NCBI RefSeq assembly: GCF_014805685.1
Contig: NC_060896.1
Location: forward strand, 8,490,889-8,554,888
Origin: Silurus meridionalis
Lineage: Eukaryota > Chordata > Actinopteri > Siluriformes > Siluridae
Direction: 5' to 3'
DNA length: 64,000 nt
The notes beneath the pieces are model-generated. The model worked only from the letters and a program-made list of their open reading frames with translations. It searched no databases and was not told the origin of the DNA. The position numbers and the translations under genes were made by a program. Shown here one piece after another: positions 1 to 13,422 of this stretch (the stretch's first letter is position 1; every line of letters begins with the position of its first letter).

Positions 1-2043
1 ATGGAGGTTAATACAACTGAATGAAACTGCATAAAATGCAAAGTAGAATGAATTACAGACATGGCATTCAGATTAGTAGTGGTGGTGTCACACAATAATA
101 TCCATCCTAATATTAGCCTTTTTACAGAAATTATAATATAAAGGACATAAAGGATATAATTAGACCATCTTTTCAGCATTACTTCTTCAGACTGAGCTGT
201 TAGGTTTCCCTGCTGGCCTACAATTTAACTGCAGGCTGGCTAAAAAGATTTAGCCAGGCCTCAGCAGGTCCACACCTGCCACAAAGTAGCTGATATTGCA
301 CTTTTTACACACACCTCATATGGAAGTATTCTGTGATCCATGTTTCTGGGAAAGAAGCATACAATCGTGTACTTACAATTATACCACTGTGTTGTTCATA
401 AGTGTTTATTTTACATGGTACAGAAGAAGTCTCTAGCATGAGCACTTTGTAACAGTTAGCGGTAAAGCTGTTCAGTTATGGATAAAATCTGAGAAGTTTG
501 CACTTTTTGTTTTTTCTGTAAACATCACAAACAGCGTTTTTTGCTTTATTAACTTGAAAATGGATAGGGGGAAACGAGAAGCTGGTGGGGGATTAGCTAT
601 TATAACATAAGTGTTTAAAGGAACCAACTTGTTTCACTGGTGTTTTGCAAGATTAAATGTGACCATAAATGGGTACAAAAATATGTAATTTATTGATATG
701 CAAAAATTGGTATAGTTGCTGAGATATAAGATGAATAAAACACTTCAACGACTAAAGATTTTTTAAATAAAATTTTATTTAAAACAATTTAAATAAAGAA
801 AAATAAAGTGTTTTTTCACTGAGAACCATTAAACAGACTCCTATCCCCTGTGCCATTACAATGTAAATTTGTTTTCACTGTAGATACTTTACATAAAACC
901 CCAGCAGGTATAGCAGATATATTGAGCAGCGGGAATGTAGAGTTGCATGCAAAGCATACCCACCACAAAGGGGTGCAAGTCTTTCTGTTTCATTTTAGGT
1001 GAATCGCTGTAGTTTGCAACTTATACAGTCTATGAAGATGCATGAACCCATTAAAATTGTAGTGGTAACATCTACTGTATACTACACACAGCAGAGTTCT
1101 TTGTCAAAATGAAAATAAGATGTGTGGTTTTTAGCCATGCAAGAAATTTCAATCCGTGCCTTATGCAGTTGTTACAGTGAAGTGAAACAGAAATCTTTTT
1201 TTTTACTTTAGGCAGGACACCAAAAGATTAAACTAGAGATACGAGTTATTTGATATATATTTACCCTTCTACTGATTCCCAAGCACTGCCCACAACATAT
1301 TATGAAACTTAACACCATACATCATATACTATAGGTATCCATGTACACCCATGACAACTGCATTTGATTTAATCAATTTCTCTCCTTTTTTTTTTTTAGC
1401 TCTTTTTCTTTTTTCTCTGTAGCTTTAACGTTTCTCAACATAGTTCTTAATCTATTCTTACTTCCTTAATCTGTCTTCCAATACATCCTGAAATTCTAGC
1501 ACACTAACATTACTGCATTATATTCTTAACAATGCATTAACCTTTAACATATTGATGTGAAAGTCGTGCATTACCCTGTGAAAAGAGGTTACTGTTAGGC
1601 AGTACAATGTCTTGACTATGTGGTTATTTTTTATTTTTTATCCCAGGCACTGACCCTTCATATTTGTTTTGAGGCATGTGACATGTAAGCACAGGCAGAG
1701 ACAAAACGTAGCAACATTTCAGCCCACAAGCCCATAAAACACTCTTATGTAGTAGACGTCTCTGGCAGTAGCCATACAGTCACTACCCACACAGGCACAA
1801 GGTGCAAGTTGAGACACGAGCATAGTCTCTTCAGCTTCACTTCTTCTTTTCCTCTTCTTCCGTCTGCTACCGCCGCTTCACTGCCGTATATGGTAAAAGG
1901 ACTTTATCATAGCAAATGTACAGGAAATGAAGATGAACCCATGCACATATATGCATTCATGTTGAACATGCAAAAAACACAAAGTACTGGCAAACTAATT
2001 ACATATGCAGATTCATGCACATTCTCTGGTACTCAAAAATCAC

Positions 2044-2126
<83 letters not shown>

Positions 2127-4311
2127 GTTGTCTTTGACTTTTTTCTGTTGCCTAATCAGTGGATTTAACAGTATTAATCAATCAGCAAATGCTGTTAGTT
2201 TTTGCAACCAATCCACTTCAGCTTTAAACAGGGAGCTCAGATAATGTTCTACACTTATAACCTTTATAAACCTTCATCACACATGGAGAAATATTCTTTA
2301 CCTGCATTATTATATACACCATGGTATGTTTATGTGTGTGTGATTCTGTGTGAATTTTTGTTTAAATCTAATTATTTTATTTCCTGTATGCTTTTACATA
2401 AGCCCAGTGACACTTTCTGTATAAGTGTATATGTTAACCCTCAGACTTGTTATGCATAGTGTGATTAAAACGAGACTACGGTATCAAAGGCTGTGTCTCA
2501 CTGTTGAACTTTAGAGGTCAAAGTTAAACCATTTGCCTTGCAAACAGTTCTAGGGTAATATGATCTTTTTGCATCTTTGGAACACTCAAAGTCAGTTTAT
2601 TAGATAATTTCAATAACATTGCTTAAGGTTATATATTTCCTAAGATTTAATGTCCATGGCTACATGAGTCATTCCCACTACAACGCCCTATAGAGTGGCG
2701 TGATGAAATATTTTGAACCAGAACAAAGCTTGAGCAGTGCAGACAAACAAATACACAAGTCACAGTTTCTTGAATTACATTTAGCATCTTTAGATTAACC
2801 ATGAATGAACGTATGGAGTATGGTATCTCTTTGTAGTGCCTCTCACCCATTCATACCTGTTCTTTTTAAATCCTCATATATTTGCGTACATGTGCTTGCA
2901 TGTGCTGATTAGTGCCTTTGGTGTTTCATGTCACAATACTGTGATTTACTAGTCAAGATGTATGAGATAGAAAGAAAGCACTTTATGACATACATAAAAA
3001 AGATTCTATCAAATTTTTTAAAGGTTGAGGCCACCACACTGATAGCAAAATTACATAATGTTTGTCAATTTGATCGAATCCCTCGTGGCCCTTAAAATAT
3101 GAGCTTTCTTAAATAACATTTGTGACCTTTCACGTGAAAGCATGTCTCATGTCTTATTAACATGTCTCATGTCTTATTAAAATGAAGAATAGGATCAATA
3201 ATAGCATAGCTGTTTTTGCGAAGCTCATTGATCCATACTCTAAGAATTATGGCTTCATTAAATAAGCAATAAAATCACTGTGTGAATGCGGGTGTAGTGA
3301 CATTTGAACTGGAACTACAGCAAATCATATATGCATCCGTATAGGTCAGAGTGGATTTGTGTCATGGCAGTGGTTAGTTTGTCTTAAATGATGTTGTTCT
3401 GATTCCTGACCAACCGAAGTCAATTACCAAGGTAAAAAAAAACAGTTTTATAGTCGTGTTTGAAAACAAATTGTTACTAAGACAAGGTTCAAGATGAAGG
3501 CCTGAGTAGGGATTGCTAAACGAGCAAGAATGATGAAAACTTACTTAGAATGTGGTTGAATAGAATTTTCAACAGGTAATTTCCTGGACATGATGGTTGA
3601 AACAGGTCGCCGGATAGTGTTTTGGCAGCAGTTACTTCGTGATGACGCACCGATTTGGAGATTTGTGGCTCAGCTCATTAGCTGCTGACAAAAGCAGCAC
3701 TGTGCCACGACTAGAGTGTTACACAGGAGCATTGAGAAATGATCCTTTCACTCTTGCATTCTCTCCCCATTCACTCAGCCTCAAAAGGTTCCCCTTAATC
3801 GCCCCCAAACCCTCCCCTTCCTTCTATCCTAAAACTTCACCAAAATGCCCAACCAAATCAGCCTCTGACTCTGCATCTGAGACCAGGCTGTTCCTCAGTC
3901 CAACTAAGCAGGACAGCGTCAAGGCCGTCCTCACCTCTATAATTTTGTGTCCTTTGAATACTTAAGGTATTCACTTTACAATGCATGCTGTTGGCCAGGC
4001 CATACTATATGTAAATACATGTGTCTGGATGCATGCAAATCCCCCACTGGCACTATGAATGGAGAATTGCAAGTTTCAATAACAAGTACATAGCAACAGT
4101 AGTCTTGTGTGGGATCTCAGGCGGGATTTCACAGTGGTCATTTGTAGCTCCTCCCACTCTAACCCATCTCTACATGATGAGATTTTTTTGTTGTTTTTAA
4201 GTCAAAAACACTGAAATGATTTAGAGGAATGACTCCTATTAGAGCTACTCGAACTTGGTTATAAATCTGCAGTGACACAATTACTAGGATAACATATTAA
4301 CTAGAATAAGT

Positions 4312-4345
<34 letters not shown>

Positions 4346-4488
4346 TCACATGATACAAGAAATGTGTGTGGGCTATAAAATATCTGAGAGGCCCCTGGAA
4401 TGCAGGAAGGATCTGAGCAGAATAGCTAGCAGGGACTTCCTTGTGATTCTTATTGTAAACAAGATGCTTAGCAATCTTTCAAAGTAAG

Positions 4489-4531
<43 letters not shown>

Positions 4532-5530
4532 GCACATGCGCACACGTGCACTTATAAGGATCAACAAAACCAACAGTGTCTTTCATGAAAAAAGGCTGTG
4601 GAGCTGTTGGGACATGCACCAGTTTGGAATCTCTGCTAAAAGGAAAACTACGGTTACCTTGACTGTGTGTGGAATTGTCGACTCAGTACGCAGCTTGAGA
4701 CACTGTGACAAGAGACTAATCAATTCCCAGCAGTCATTAATCTCATTAATGTTCTCCCAACAGACACTGAGGAACACCTGTCCCAGTCCTAAACACAAGA
4801 GTGTCTCATACACACGACTCAGTGACTCACAGATATTCGCCTTCCTGGTCAGGTTATAAAAATAAAAAAAACGGAGAACTAGAACTATAGTTTCGCTAAA
4901 GAATTTCCTGGCTGCTCTGTTTTGTTTTCCAGCCAGTTTACACAATCCAAACAGCTGTAAACACTGAATACATAACACTGCACAAGACAAAGAGGAAAAT
5001 TTTGCCTTCATGCCACAGCCTACTCCATTCTTTTGTCCCCTCTTGTTTCTATATACTGATCATCTTAAAAGCTGCCTACAAAAGGTTCATAAATTGTAAA
5101 TTATGTAATTATGCAGTCTAGTTCACATCTGTTAGACCAAATGGTTGATGAGCCATGCAAAGAGCGAAGACGAGAGAAGGGGGAGGAGTGAGGAGAAAAA
5201 TCAGAGAGTGACAGATAAAGGGGGTTAGTGGACAGAGGAAAGGAGGGGTGGATATCGACAGGCATTTGGAGCAGAGCAGTTCGGCTCTAGTCTGTGATTG
5301 GCGCTCAGTCTGGCAACACTGTTGACCACGATGACCCATGAGACTCCCCCCAAAGTCCCCAGGGCAGTTAGCATGAGTGGAGTGGCACTGTGATGAGCAT
5401 CTTGCATTACGTAAGCCAGATTTTCAACCGCACAGGCCCAAACACAGCCTCGCCAAAGACACCAGACACATCACTCAGCACAGTTTTGTGCAAGTAAAGT
5501 ACAAATAATTACACAACACATTTTGGAAAA
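1..5530. other. Intergenic stretch, no recognisable gene
   Basis: AT-rich sequence with no exon that I recognise on either strand. It holds a (TA)n tract at 2046-2120, an (AC)n tract at 4313-4342 and a (CT)n(CA)n tract at 4489-4529. A perfect 20-bp tandem duplication lies at 3141-3180. Several AATAAA-like words sit near 730-810 on both strands, so a 3' UTR of a gene outside the window could end here, but nothing proves it. The longest open frames (for example 4583-5011 on the minus strand) have no recognisable family, splice context or composition of a protein. Confidence 0.5.
2046..2120. repeat. (TA)n microsatellite
   Basis: Uninterrupted TA dinucleotide run of about 75 bp. It creates false open frames that read as alternating Ile-Tyr. 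Confidence 0.97.
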
Positions 5531-5543
5531 AAAAAATCCATCT

Positions 5544-5549
5544 TTTATT
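5544..5549 (-). promoter_or_regulatory. cotl1: Candidate poly(A) signal of cotl1
   Basis: AATAAA on the minus strand, about 760 bp downstream of the cotl1 stop codon at 6311-6313. With no other gene between, it implies a 3' UTR of roughly 0.75-0.8 kb. The signal is seen directly; its use is inferred. Confidence 0.5.
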
Positions 5550-6310
5550 CTGAAATGACACTACTTGTGCACATGACATGTTTTTTTTGTTGTTGACATC
5601 TCCCATTTTCAAATAAAAATTGCTGCATAATTTCTTTTTTAATGAAAAAATGAAATAAATTTCAATTTACATGACTAAAAGAAAGGCTACACCAGAGAAA
5701 TGGCTGCTTCATAGTCAGGGTGAGTGACAAAGCCACGGCCTGCACAATGAAACCGCTTTCCAGGGCTTTAAGGTGTCTGAAATCCCCAAAAAACACCTGG
5801 AGTTGAGCGAGTCACAGTGTAGCGTCTGCAAACATACAGACTCATACACGTACACACACACACACGAACGCACACATCCAGTGATGCACCTCTCTCCATG
5901 GGAGATGAAGGCCGTAAACACAGTGGTCTGTATTTAGATATGGAAGAAAGAAAATTGGAAATAAACCATGAGTTAAAAGAAACCTCATTTTGTTACGAGG
6001 ATGTAACATTTCCAGGTTCAATCAACAACAAAATGAGCTTCTTTGACTCAATCTCCAGTTATAATTGTTATTAATAAACACAAAAACGTCTGCACTCGGG
6101 ATAAGTGTGAGATGATGCACAGTACAAGAGATAAACCAATCATGAGGAGAAGGACATAGGAGTGTTTTTCTGCGTGTTTGTGTGTATGGGTATGTGTATA
6201 AGTGTTTAACGAGAGTTTGAGATGAAAAGATCCCCATACGCTTTCTCCCAGTTTTGATGACCCCCCCCAACCCACCAAACCCCATTCGTCTGTGCGTGCC
6301 CTGCTGCAAT

Positions 6311-9300
6311 CTATTCTGCCTGAGCGTCGTAGTTGGCACCACCAGCCTTCTTCAGCTCATTTCGGATGTAGTCTAGTTCCAGCTCCCGTATATCGCTCAC
6401 CATGAACTCTTTAGCAAAGTTCTGTAGAGAGAAAAGTAAGATAATTTCAGTAATCCGGTGTAGCATGTTTACATGTACCTGAAGAAACTATGATTATTAT
6501 CCAGATTAATACAGTGAAAGCTGATCTGAGACCCACCTGACAGACGTCTTTCACCATTGTTTTGTCTGTGCTGATCTTAGCCCTCTGCAGTCCACTCACA
6601 TTCTCCCCGATCCAGGTGATGAGGGTGAATTTAGCTCGTTTGCTCATTGCATCCCCTGTTGTAATCCTCACGAAACCAAACAGACGGGCGTCGTCTGGAA
6701 CAGACAGCAGATCTTAAGAAATGCGACTTGATTTGCTTGTCATGTTTGAGTAAGGAAAGTGTTTTCTTATTTATAACCATGCAAAACAAAAGGGCAGCAG
6801 AATATCCTGGGGGAGTCGTCGCAGGTAAAACTGATAAGAAATCTTGTATAAACACAGGGAGAGGCTGAGAAACAGCATATTACTAAGAATTGTAACAAGC
6901 ATGAACATGTATAAGCTTGGAAAAGTGACAGATCTCTAGTTATGGATTCAACTCCGATCAAGAGATTGAAATGAAAAAAAAACAAGAGAATTAGGAATGA
7001 ACCCCAAACACTTAGTCCACTTAGAGCAATATCTTATGAGGAAATACTGTAGGCATATTCTTTAAAGCAGCTTTTTATCTTAGATCTGATCAATGGATAA
7101 TTCACCACCCTATTTTCTTACACATGTTTTTAATTCATAAAAACATCATATCTACACAATAACTGATGAGAAAAATACGTTTTGTGCCCTGAACAACACT
7201 TGTTTTTCTGTAAATCTCACACACCTTTGATGTGGCTTTGGAGAGCAAAGCAGGACTTTTGGGAAAAAAAAACAAAGTTAAGGAAAAAAATTCAAATATG
7301 TATGACGATGCGACTCTACGTAAGTTGCCGTCAGTAATTATGACCCATACTTCTCATACCACAGTCTGTGTTACTAAAATGTCCATTTAAACCGTCTGTA
7401 AATGATATACAAATGAACATATACAATGTGTAAATCAGCCGTAGTTCATTTTGTAATTGGGAAATTAATTTTCTCTTAAAAACATAAATACCCATTTATT
7501 TATCCCTCTCTTAGGGAATCATGAAAGGTCTGATTTACAACCTAGAGTAGTGTATATGTTGTATAATATACTGACAAAAGGCCCAAAATAGCTAGTGTTA
7601 CTACTGCAGTTTAAATAGCCTACAACAAAAGTAAAGAATACTCAGGGCTTATCAGTTTGCATCTACCTTTTGTTCTGCACTGACCTGTGCCTGCCACTAA
7701 TGGTTGTTTCTGCCAGGAAGCTTTCTGCCCTTAAGAGAATTGGAACCACTGTGGTGGTATAGTTAGCACTGTTGTTCATTAACTGGTTTAATGTTTACAA
7801 GTATGATAGTTTAAAGTTTACTTCCTTGATATATCCAAACTATGAAACTGAAAAATGGCAACAGAATTTAGCCTAAAATTATGAGGATTCATTTGCTCTG
7901 TATTCAAGATGCACACTGTTGCCAAATCCAAATCCAAGAACTGACTGGTCTGATGAATCTCTGATGAAACTAATCAGAACAATTATTAATATTGTAAAAG
8001 GGAAAAGGTGAAAGTATTGATCACAATGATAGATACCTGTTCCATCAGATTTACCACTTGTACTTCCTTTTGAAATGCCACAATTCTTTTGTTTTTAGTG
8101 CCCTTCCTTTTAGAAGTCTAGTTAGCTTATATGCTGACACTGCACAAGTCTAACCTTAAACCAACACTGCAACTATGATGATGCAGCGAAAAAGAGAAAC
8201 ACAGTGGTTTTAAACCTTCTTTGTTCCTCATAATGGTCAGCTTCTAGAGGTGGGAATTAACAAGTCACATGATTTAAAATAATCCAATTTTCTTAACGTA
8301 TCAAATCAAACTCAAACATGCAGCTCTTTAAGCAGCTATCATTAAGACCAGACGACTTCCCTCAGGCTGATTGTCTTTTACCAGACTGAGTGAAGCAAAA
8401 GTTCGAAATCTAGTTTTGCAGTTTCAAAATTGAGTCATTGGACCTCCAGATGGTACTTATTATTTGTTTTGTTCCAACTCACAATACACCTGAATCATGT
8501 TTGCTTGATTATTTAAGGAATGCCTAAAACAGTGACAGAACAAAAAAAAAAGTGTGGAATGCCTGGAAATTCCCTGAGACTGGGGTGGGAAACTACATAT
8601 TGAAGTATTTAAAGTATTTAAATGAGTAGTTTAAATACCAGAATGGACTGTGTAGTATTAAAATCAAGCAAATTTGAAAGATAAGTGGTAAAATGCAGCA
8701 CCTGTACACTACTGCAGCTCTACTTTTCTAGAGGTACCACACCCTAATCTACATCAGCATAGCAATGGGGAGTGACATCATTATCCAAAACACAATTGGC
8801 TCCATTCCAATATTCAGTGATTAAAAACAGGGTCCATCAGCAATTATTTCCTACCTTGTATATCCCTTTATATAGACTGTAAGCAGAGTATTTACTGAAA
8901 ATGCAGAATATGAGGTTTGGACCTGGGAAATCTAATATATATCAGAAATATTAGCTCTTTCTAGGTTTTCCCAGGTGATTATGTTTCCAATTTCCTTTAG
9001 TATTTTTAATAATAGCTAGCTTTCTAGAAATTAATAGGCTATATATCCATATATGGTAACCTGAGTGTACTGAGTCACTTCCGTGTAGTAAGCACTCAAC
9101 TAAGACTCAAGCTGATGTGCAAACCAGTCAAGGAAGCAAATTTTGTAGTCAAATCAATCAAATAACACATTCACAAATTAGAGAGTTGAACAATTTCAGT
9201 GTCAGTTTGCTTCATAAATAGGAAAACAATCAAATGAGTACTAAAGAAAGAAAAGCAAAAACAAGCAAAGTCTGAACTGCTATTGGTCTATACAGTAGCT

Positions 9301-10127
9301 GACTGACTCATCTACAACCCAATATCTTTAAACGTTAGAATAAATCCTCCAATAAAAAAATAACTAAAACCGTCGTTTACCTGTGCACTGGCTTTTGAAT
9401 TCCTCATAATCTGCCCCATGTCCTGCTGGCACAATGGTTGACCCTTCGTACTTAAAGGATGCCCTTTGTAAAGGAAACGGAAACAAGACACGTGAACACA
9501 AAATCCAGCTGCATTAGAATTGCGAAAATGTATCTCAAAATAAATAGGTTTATCTACAGCTAGGAAGTCGTCATGAAGCAATGTACCCTACAGCAAAATG
9601 GCATTCGTGCCAAGTTTCTGAATGAGTACCTCCAGTGTTTATATGAGTCTTGGCATGATGAACACTCATGTAGTGCACAGTGAGGTTAGGTGAGGTTAGG
9701 TGTGAAAAGCAATCAAAGACTGATGAACAGATTTTGATGATTCTGACGAGTCGAAAGATGCATTGGCAACATATTCATAACAGTAGATTGTCAAAAGCCT
9801 TCAAATATCACATCACTATTCATTGTGACCAAACACAAATGGTGATGGCACTATTTATTGTACCTGTGTGTATGCTGTGTTTAATGAGCTTGTCCCTTTA
9901 ATTGTTTCCATACTAAATGTACAATTAATGGTATCACACCATGTACAATGTATAGCATAAAAGCATAGATATTGTAATGTATGGAGAAATGAATGCATGC
10001 ATGCATGAATGAATGAATGAATGAATGAATGAATGAATGATCAGTCTCACCAGCATATATCTGAGTTGTCATCCCTGACCAGGTTGTATGCATCCCTGCA
10101 ACCGTCTTTGTCAATCCGGGTTGCCAT
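6311..10127 (-). CDS. cotl1: Coactosin-like F-actin-binding protein (4 exons)
   Basis: ADF-homology (cofilin-fold) protein that binds F-actin and, in mammals, 5-lipoxygenase; cytosolic. Coding exons on the minus strand: 10051-10127, 9381-9463, 6537-6694 and 6311-6421. All junctions are GT-AG and the frames join exactly, giving 142 aa, the length of mammalian COTL1. The start MATRIDKDGCRDAYNLVRDD and the core WIGENVSGLQRAK match the family nearly residue for residue, and the C-terminus ends KKAGGANYDAQAE. The ATG at 10127 is the family start. Intron 2 (6695-9380) is 2.7 kb and intron 1 carries a tetranucleotide repeat just inside the donor. The gene is divergent from klhl36, which lies about 4.3 kb away; the same two genes are neighbours in human. 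Identification is secure. Confidence 0.97.
6695..9380. other. cotl1 intron 2, unremarkable
   Basis: No exon, RNA gene or clear mobile element could be seen in this 2.7-kb intron. It is AT-rich with short homopolymer runs. Confidence 0.5.
9984..10040. repeat. (ATGC)n/(ATGA)n microsatellite next to cotl1 exon 1
   Basis: ATGC units followed by about ten GAAT/ATGA units. On the minus strand the repeat starts about 10 nt inside cotl1 intron 1, directly downstream of the 5' splice site at 10050. Confidence 0.9.
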
Positions 10128-10868
10128 GTTCAGCTTTTAATTTAACAGAATAAAACGCAATAAAACAGAAGGGAAGACTTGAAGAAAAAAGGTTGGGTAA
10201 AATCCCGGAAAAGGCGATGCGACAGACGGACAGAAATGACGATGCTGGCAGTGTGGGATTTTCTTCTCTCTCTCTCTATCTCTCTCTTTCTTTCAGCAGC
10301 AGGTTCCTCTCTCTACACCACTTATTTCCTACTGGCACTTCATGGGCGTTGGTAATCTTTGTCAGTCATGCTGGTGTCGAAATGGATGTGGTTGATGTCT
10401 CCGTGTGCAGCAGGACTCACCTCCTCCTAATGGCCATCTAAGGGATTCAGTCGAATTAAATCCACCCGTCGGCCATTGTGTCATTTCTGCGTGCTGTTGT
10501 GCCATCTTGTGGATCACATAACTCGGTTCAGCCCTTCATCTAAAAACATTTCAGAATGGCAGACTGTTATACAGCTTCCAAACACTAAGGAGGTGATGTG
10601 AAAGGCAAATGGATGATTAGGATATGATATGTGGAGACATGATCCTAAACATAACACCTAAAGGACGACCTACATGCATTCATTCATGTATTCATTTGTT
10701 TATTGCTCATCTTCATTAATCACCTAAAGATGGATCCTGGTGTAATATCTCTTATAAAACACACGCACACATAAACAATGTGGATGCGCCTCTGAATCTG
10801 CAGAAAGAAGCAGTGCCTTGACTGCAAATACTAGAATCTTGTCATAATGCAGCAATGGGGTGCAATGC

Positions 10869-10873
<5 letters not shown>

Positions 10874-10915
<42 letters not shown>
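10874..10915. repeat. (AC)n microsatellite
   Basis: About 21 uninterrupted AC units. Confidence 0.97.
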
Positions 10916-10916
<1 letters not shown>

Positions 10917-11170
10917 TTTTATTTCAGTACACCATTCTCTGAGTAGCAGCCAATATTCCTAACATCCTCATAACACCTGAGTGACTGTCTATAAGCTTCT
11001 TGATTTCTAGGACTCATCAGAGGCACAACAGCCGCTCAGTTTAAGGCAAACTGTGTATTAGGTTCTACAGGAGCTGTGTCTCGTGTGTAAGTTAAAGTAC
11101 AAGACACACTTAGAGTTTACACAATATTTTAGCTACACACCAAACAAAATACAATAAAAGTTAAAATCTG

Positions 11171-11346
11171 TAGAAGTAAAAATAGTAGCAGCTGTAATAG
11201 TAGTAATAGAAGGAGTAGCAGTAGTAGGAATAGTAGTAGCAGTAGTGGTAGAAATAGTAGCAGTAAAAGCAGGAATAGTGGTGGAATAATGGCAGTAATA
11301 GCAGGGGTAGTAGTATGAATAGTAATAGAAGTAGTAGTAGTATGAA

Positions 11347-11381
<35 letters not shown>

Positions 11382-11395
11382 TTGAGAATAGTAGG
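11171..11395. repeat. Imperfect (TAG)n/(GTA)n trinucleotide tract
   Basis: About 225 bp of degenerate TAG/GTA/GAA triplets ending in a purer (GTA)n run near 11349-11380. The tyrosine-rich frame on the minus strand is a by-product. Confidence 0.9.
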
Positions 11396-11940
11396 AAATA
11401 AAGTAGAAGTTAAATATGCTAAATAAAAGACATTTGTTAAGCATTAATTTGATGAATTTGAAGGGTAAATGACATTTTTACAAAAAAAAAAAAAAGTGGT
11501 GTTACTATTAAATTTAGCTTGAGTCACATTGTTTATAAACCCCTAAATAAAAATATTATTTATATATGATGAATATGATCAGATTCAATCAACTAAACTG
11601 AACTTGACTATGGTACACAATATGCTAGGCTGCAGATATTGCACTACATTTCCCTAGATGATTGGCTATGTCACAAAATACAATTAAATATTATGCTTAT
11701 ATGTGTATTTTATATATATTTATAGTTTATTTATTCTTTTTTTTGTCAAATAGAATAAAAAAAATACATAGCTTGATGAGGAACAGGTGCACTAATCCTT
11801 ACTGAAAATGCCAGTACAGAGGCCTTTTGTTACAGTAGTAGTAGAATTAGTTGTAGTAAAATAGTAATAGTAAAGGAATAATAGCAAAAGTAGTTTCAGT
11901 GGTAGTTGGAATCAGGTCAAGAAACTTTTTTGTCATTTCA

Positions 11941-12148
11941 ACATAGCTACATCACACAACTTAGAGCTACATAACAGAACACAGAGCTACATCACACAAC
12001 ATAGAGCTACATCACACAACACAGAGCTACATAACAGAACACAAAGCTACATAACAGAACACAGAGCTACATAACAGAACACAGAGCTAAATAACAGAAC
12101 ACAGAGCTACATAACAGAACACAGAGCTACATCACACAACACAGAGCT
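11941..12148 (+). repeat. 20-bp minisatellite, about 10 units
   Basis: Tandem units of consensus ACAGAGCTACATAACAGAAC. Two unit types alternate, ending ATCACACAAC (C) or ATAACAGAAC (A), in the order C A C C A A A A A C. The flanks (12150-12390 and 13117-13350) look like one dispersed repeat, split by the RTE-like insertion. Confidence 0.9.
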
Positions 12149-12400
12149 AAGGACTAAAGTAAGTTGTCCCAGACACATAAAGTGCAACCTTGTGCAACCT
12201 AGTGCAAACAGTGCAGAACAACAGACAGTGCACCCGACAATACAGGACAGTGTGGAACAGATACACAAAACACATAATAGCGCCAACCAGTAAACCTACT
12301 CTATAATATGTTATGCAGTACAGTACAGTCAGAGAACTATAAACAAGAGTGTACTTGTAAACATAAACACAATATTGTGCAAAAATTGCAAGAGCAGCAA

Positions 12401-13103
12401 TCTTCTTCTTCGTTTTCTTTCGGCTTCTCCAATTTGGGGTTGCCACAGTGGATCATCGGTCTCCATACCCCCCCCTGTCCTTTACATCTGCCTCTTTCAC
12501 ACCAACCACCTGCATGTCTTCCTTTACCACATCCATAAACCTCCTCTTTGGCTTTCTTCTTTTTCTCCTTCCTGGCGGCTTCATCCTCAGCATTCTCCTA
12601 CCGATATACCCCATGTCCCTCCTCTGCACATGTCCAAACCATCTCAATCTCGCCTCCATCACCTCTGAAAACAGAAAAGGGCTTAGAGCCAATACTTGAT
12701 GCAGTCCAACCTCAACCTTAAACCAGTCTGTCGTTCCTACTGCACACTTTACTGCTGTCACACTGCCCTAATACATGTCCTGCACCACCCTCACATACTT
12801 CTCTGCCACACTTGACTTTCTCATACAATACCACAACTCCTCTCTCCACCCTGTCATACGCTTTCTCTAAATCCACAAACACACAATGCAACTCCTTCTG
12901 ACCTTCTCTATACTTCTCCATCAACATTCTCAAAGCAAATAATGCGTTTGTGGTGCTCTTTCTCGGCATGAAGCCATACTGTTGCTCACAGATGGTCACC
13001 TCTTCTCTCAGCCTGGCTTCCACTACTCTTTCCCATAACTTCATCAACTTTATTCCTATGTAGTTACTGCAGGTCTGTACATCTCCCTTATTCTTAAAAA
13101 CCA
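12401..13103 (-). mobile_element. 5'-truncated RTE-like LINE fragment with target duplication
   Basis: Minus-strand relic of an RTE-like (BovB-type, assigned from memory) endonuclease/reverse transcriptase LINE. Frames show RT motif A (FVDLEKAYDRV) and, further on, a C-terminal part with LRWFGHVQRRDMGYIGRRML. The segment between, with the catalytic YADD motif, is missing. The insertion is bounded by an exact 13-bp direct repeat GCAAGAGCAGCAA at 12388-12400 and 13104-13116, which I read as the target-site duplication. The 3' tail is rich in GAA/AAG triplets, like other copies in this window (32100-32800, 34915-36075, 43079-43440). Confidence 0.85.
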
Positions 13104-13233
13104 GCAAGAGCAGCAATTGAGAGGTGCAAAACAACATGTAAACAGAATAATATGATAATAATATAATCTAGCAGGTGCTGGAGACATGGATGTGTTTGAG
13201 TTCAGGTTGTAACAGTCCAATAACACACAGTTG

Positions 13234-13235
<2 letters not shown>

Positions 13236-13265
<30 letters not shown>
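13236..13265. repeat. (GT)n microsatellite
   Basis: About 15 GT units. Confidence 0.95.
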
Positions 13266-13267
<2 letters not shown>

Positions 13268-13422
13268 TTTGGTACAGTTAAGTTCTGTGTGTTGAGGAGC
13301 CTGATGGCTTGAGAGAAAAAACTGTTGCACAGTTTGGATGTGAGGGCCCGAAGAAGAAGAAGATTAATTGTTTATTTAATTTATAGTTAATATTTAGATG
13401 AAAACTTGATCTTCTAATTAGT

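Noticed and set aside
1809..2244. Open frames across the (TA)n tract
   Set aside because: They are alternating Ile-Tyr read-throughs of a microsatellite.
3639..3965. 108-codon open frame with Ser/Pro-rich tail
   Set aside because: No recognisable domain and no upstream or downstream exon; not supported as a gene.
4583..5011. 142-codon open frame on the minus strand
   Set aside because: No family resemblance, no splice context, and overlapping open frames on the other strand; likely chance.
5118..5407. Two open frames near the cotl1 3' UTR
   Set aside because: They lie past the likely poly(A) signal, overlap each other and resemble nothing known to me.
9680..9705. GTGAGGTTAGGTGAGGTTAGG, telomere-like
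   Set aside because: Only two units and not the vertebrate TTAGGG; chance.
11133..11444. Tyrosine-rich 103-codon frame
   Set aside because: Product of the trinucleotide tract.
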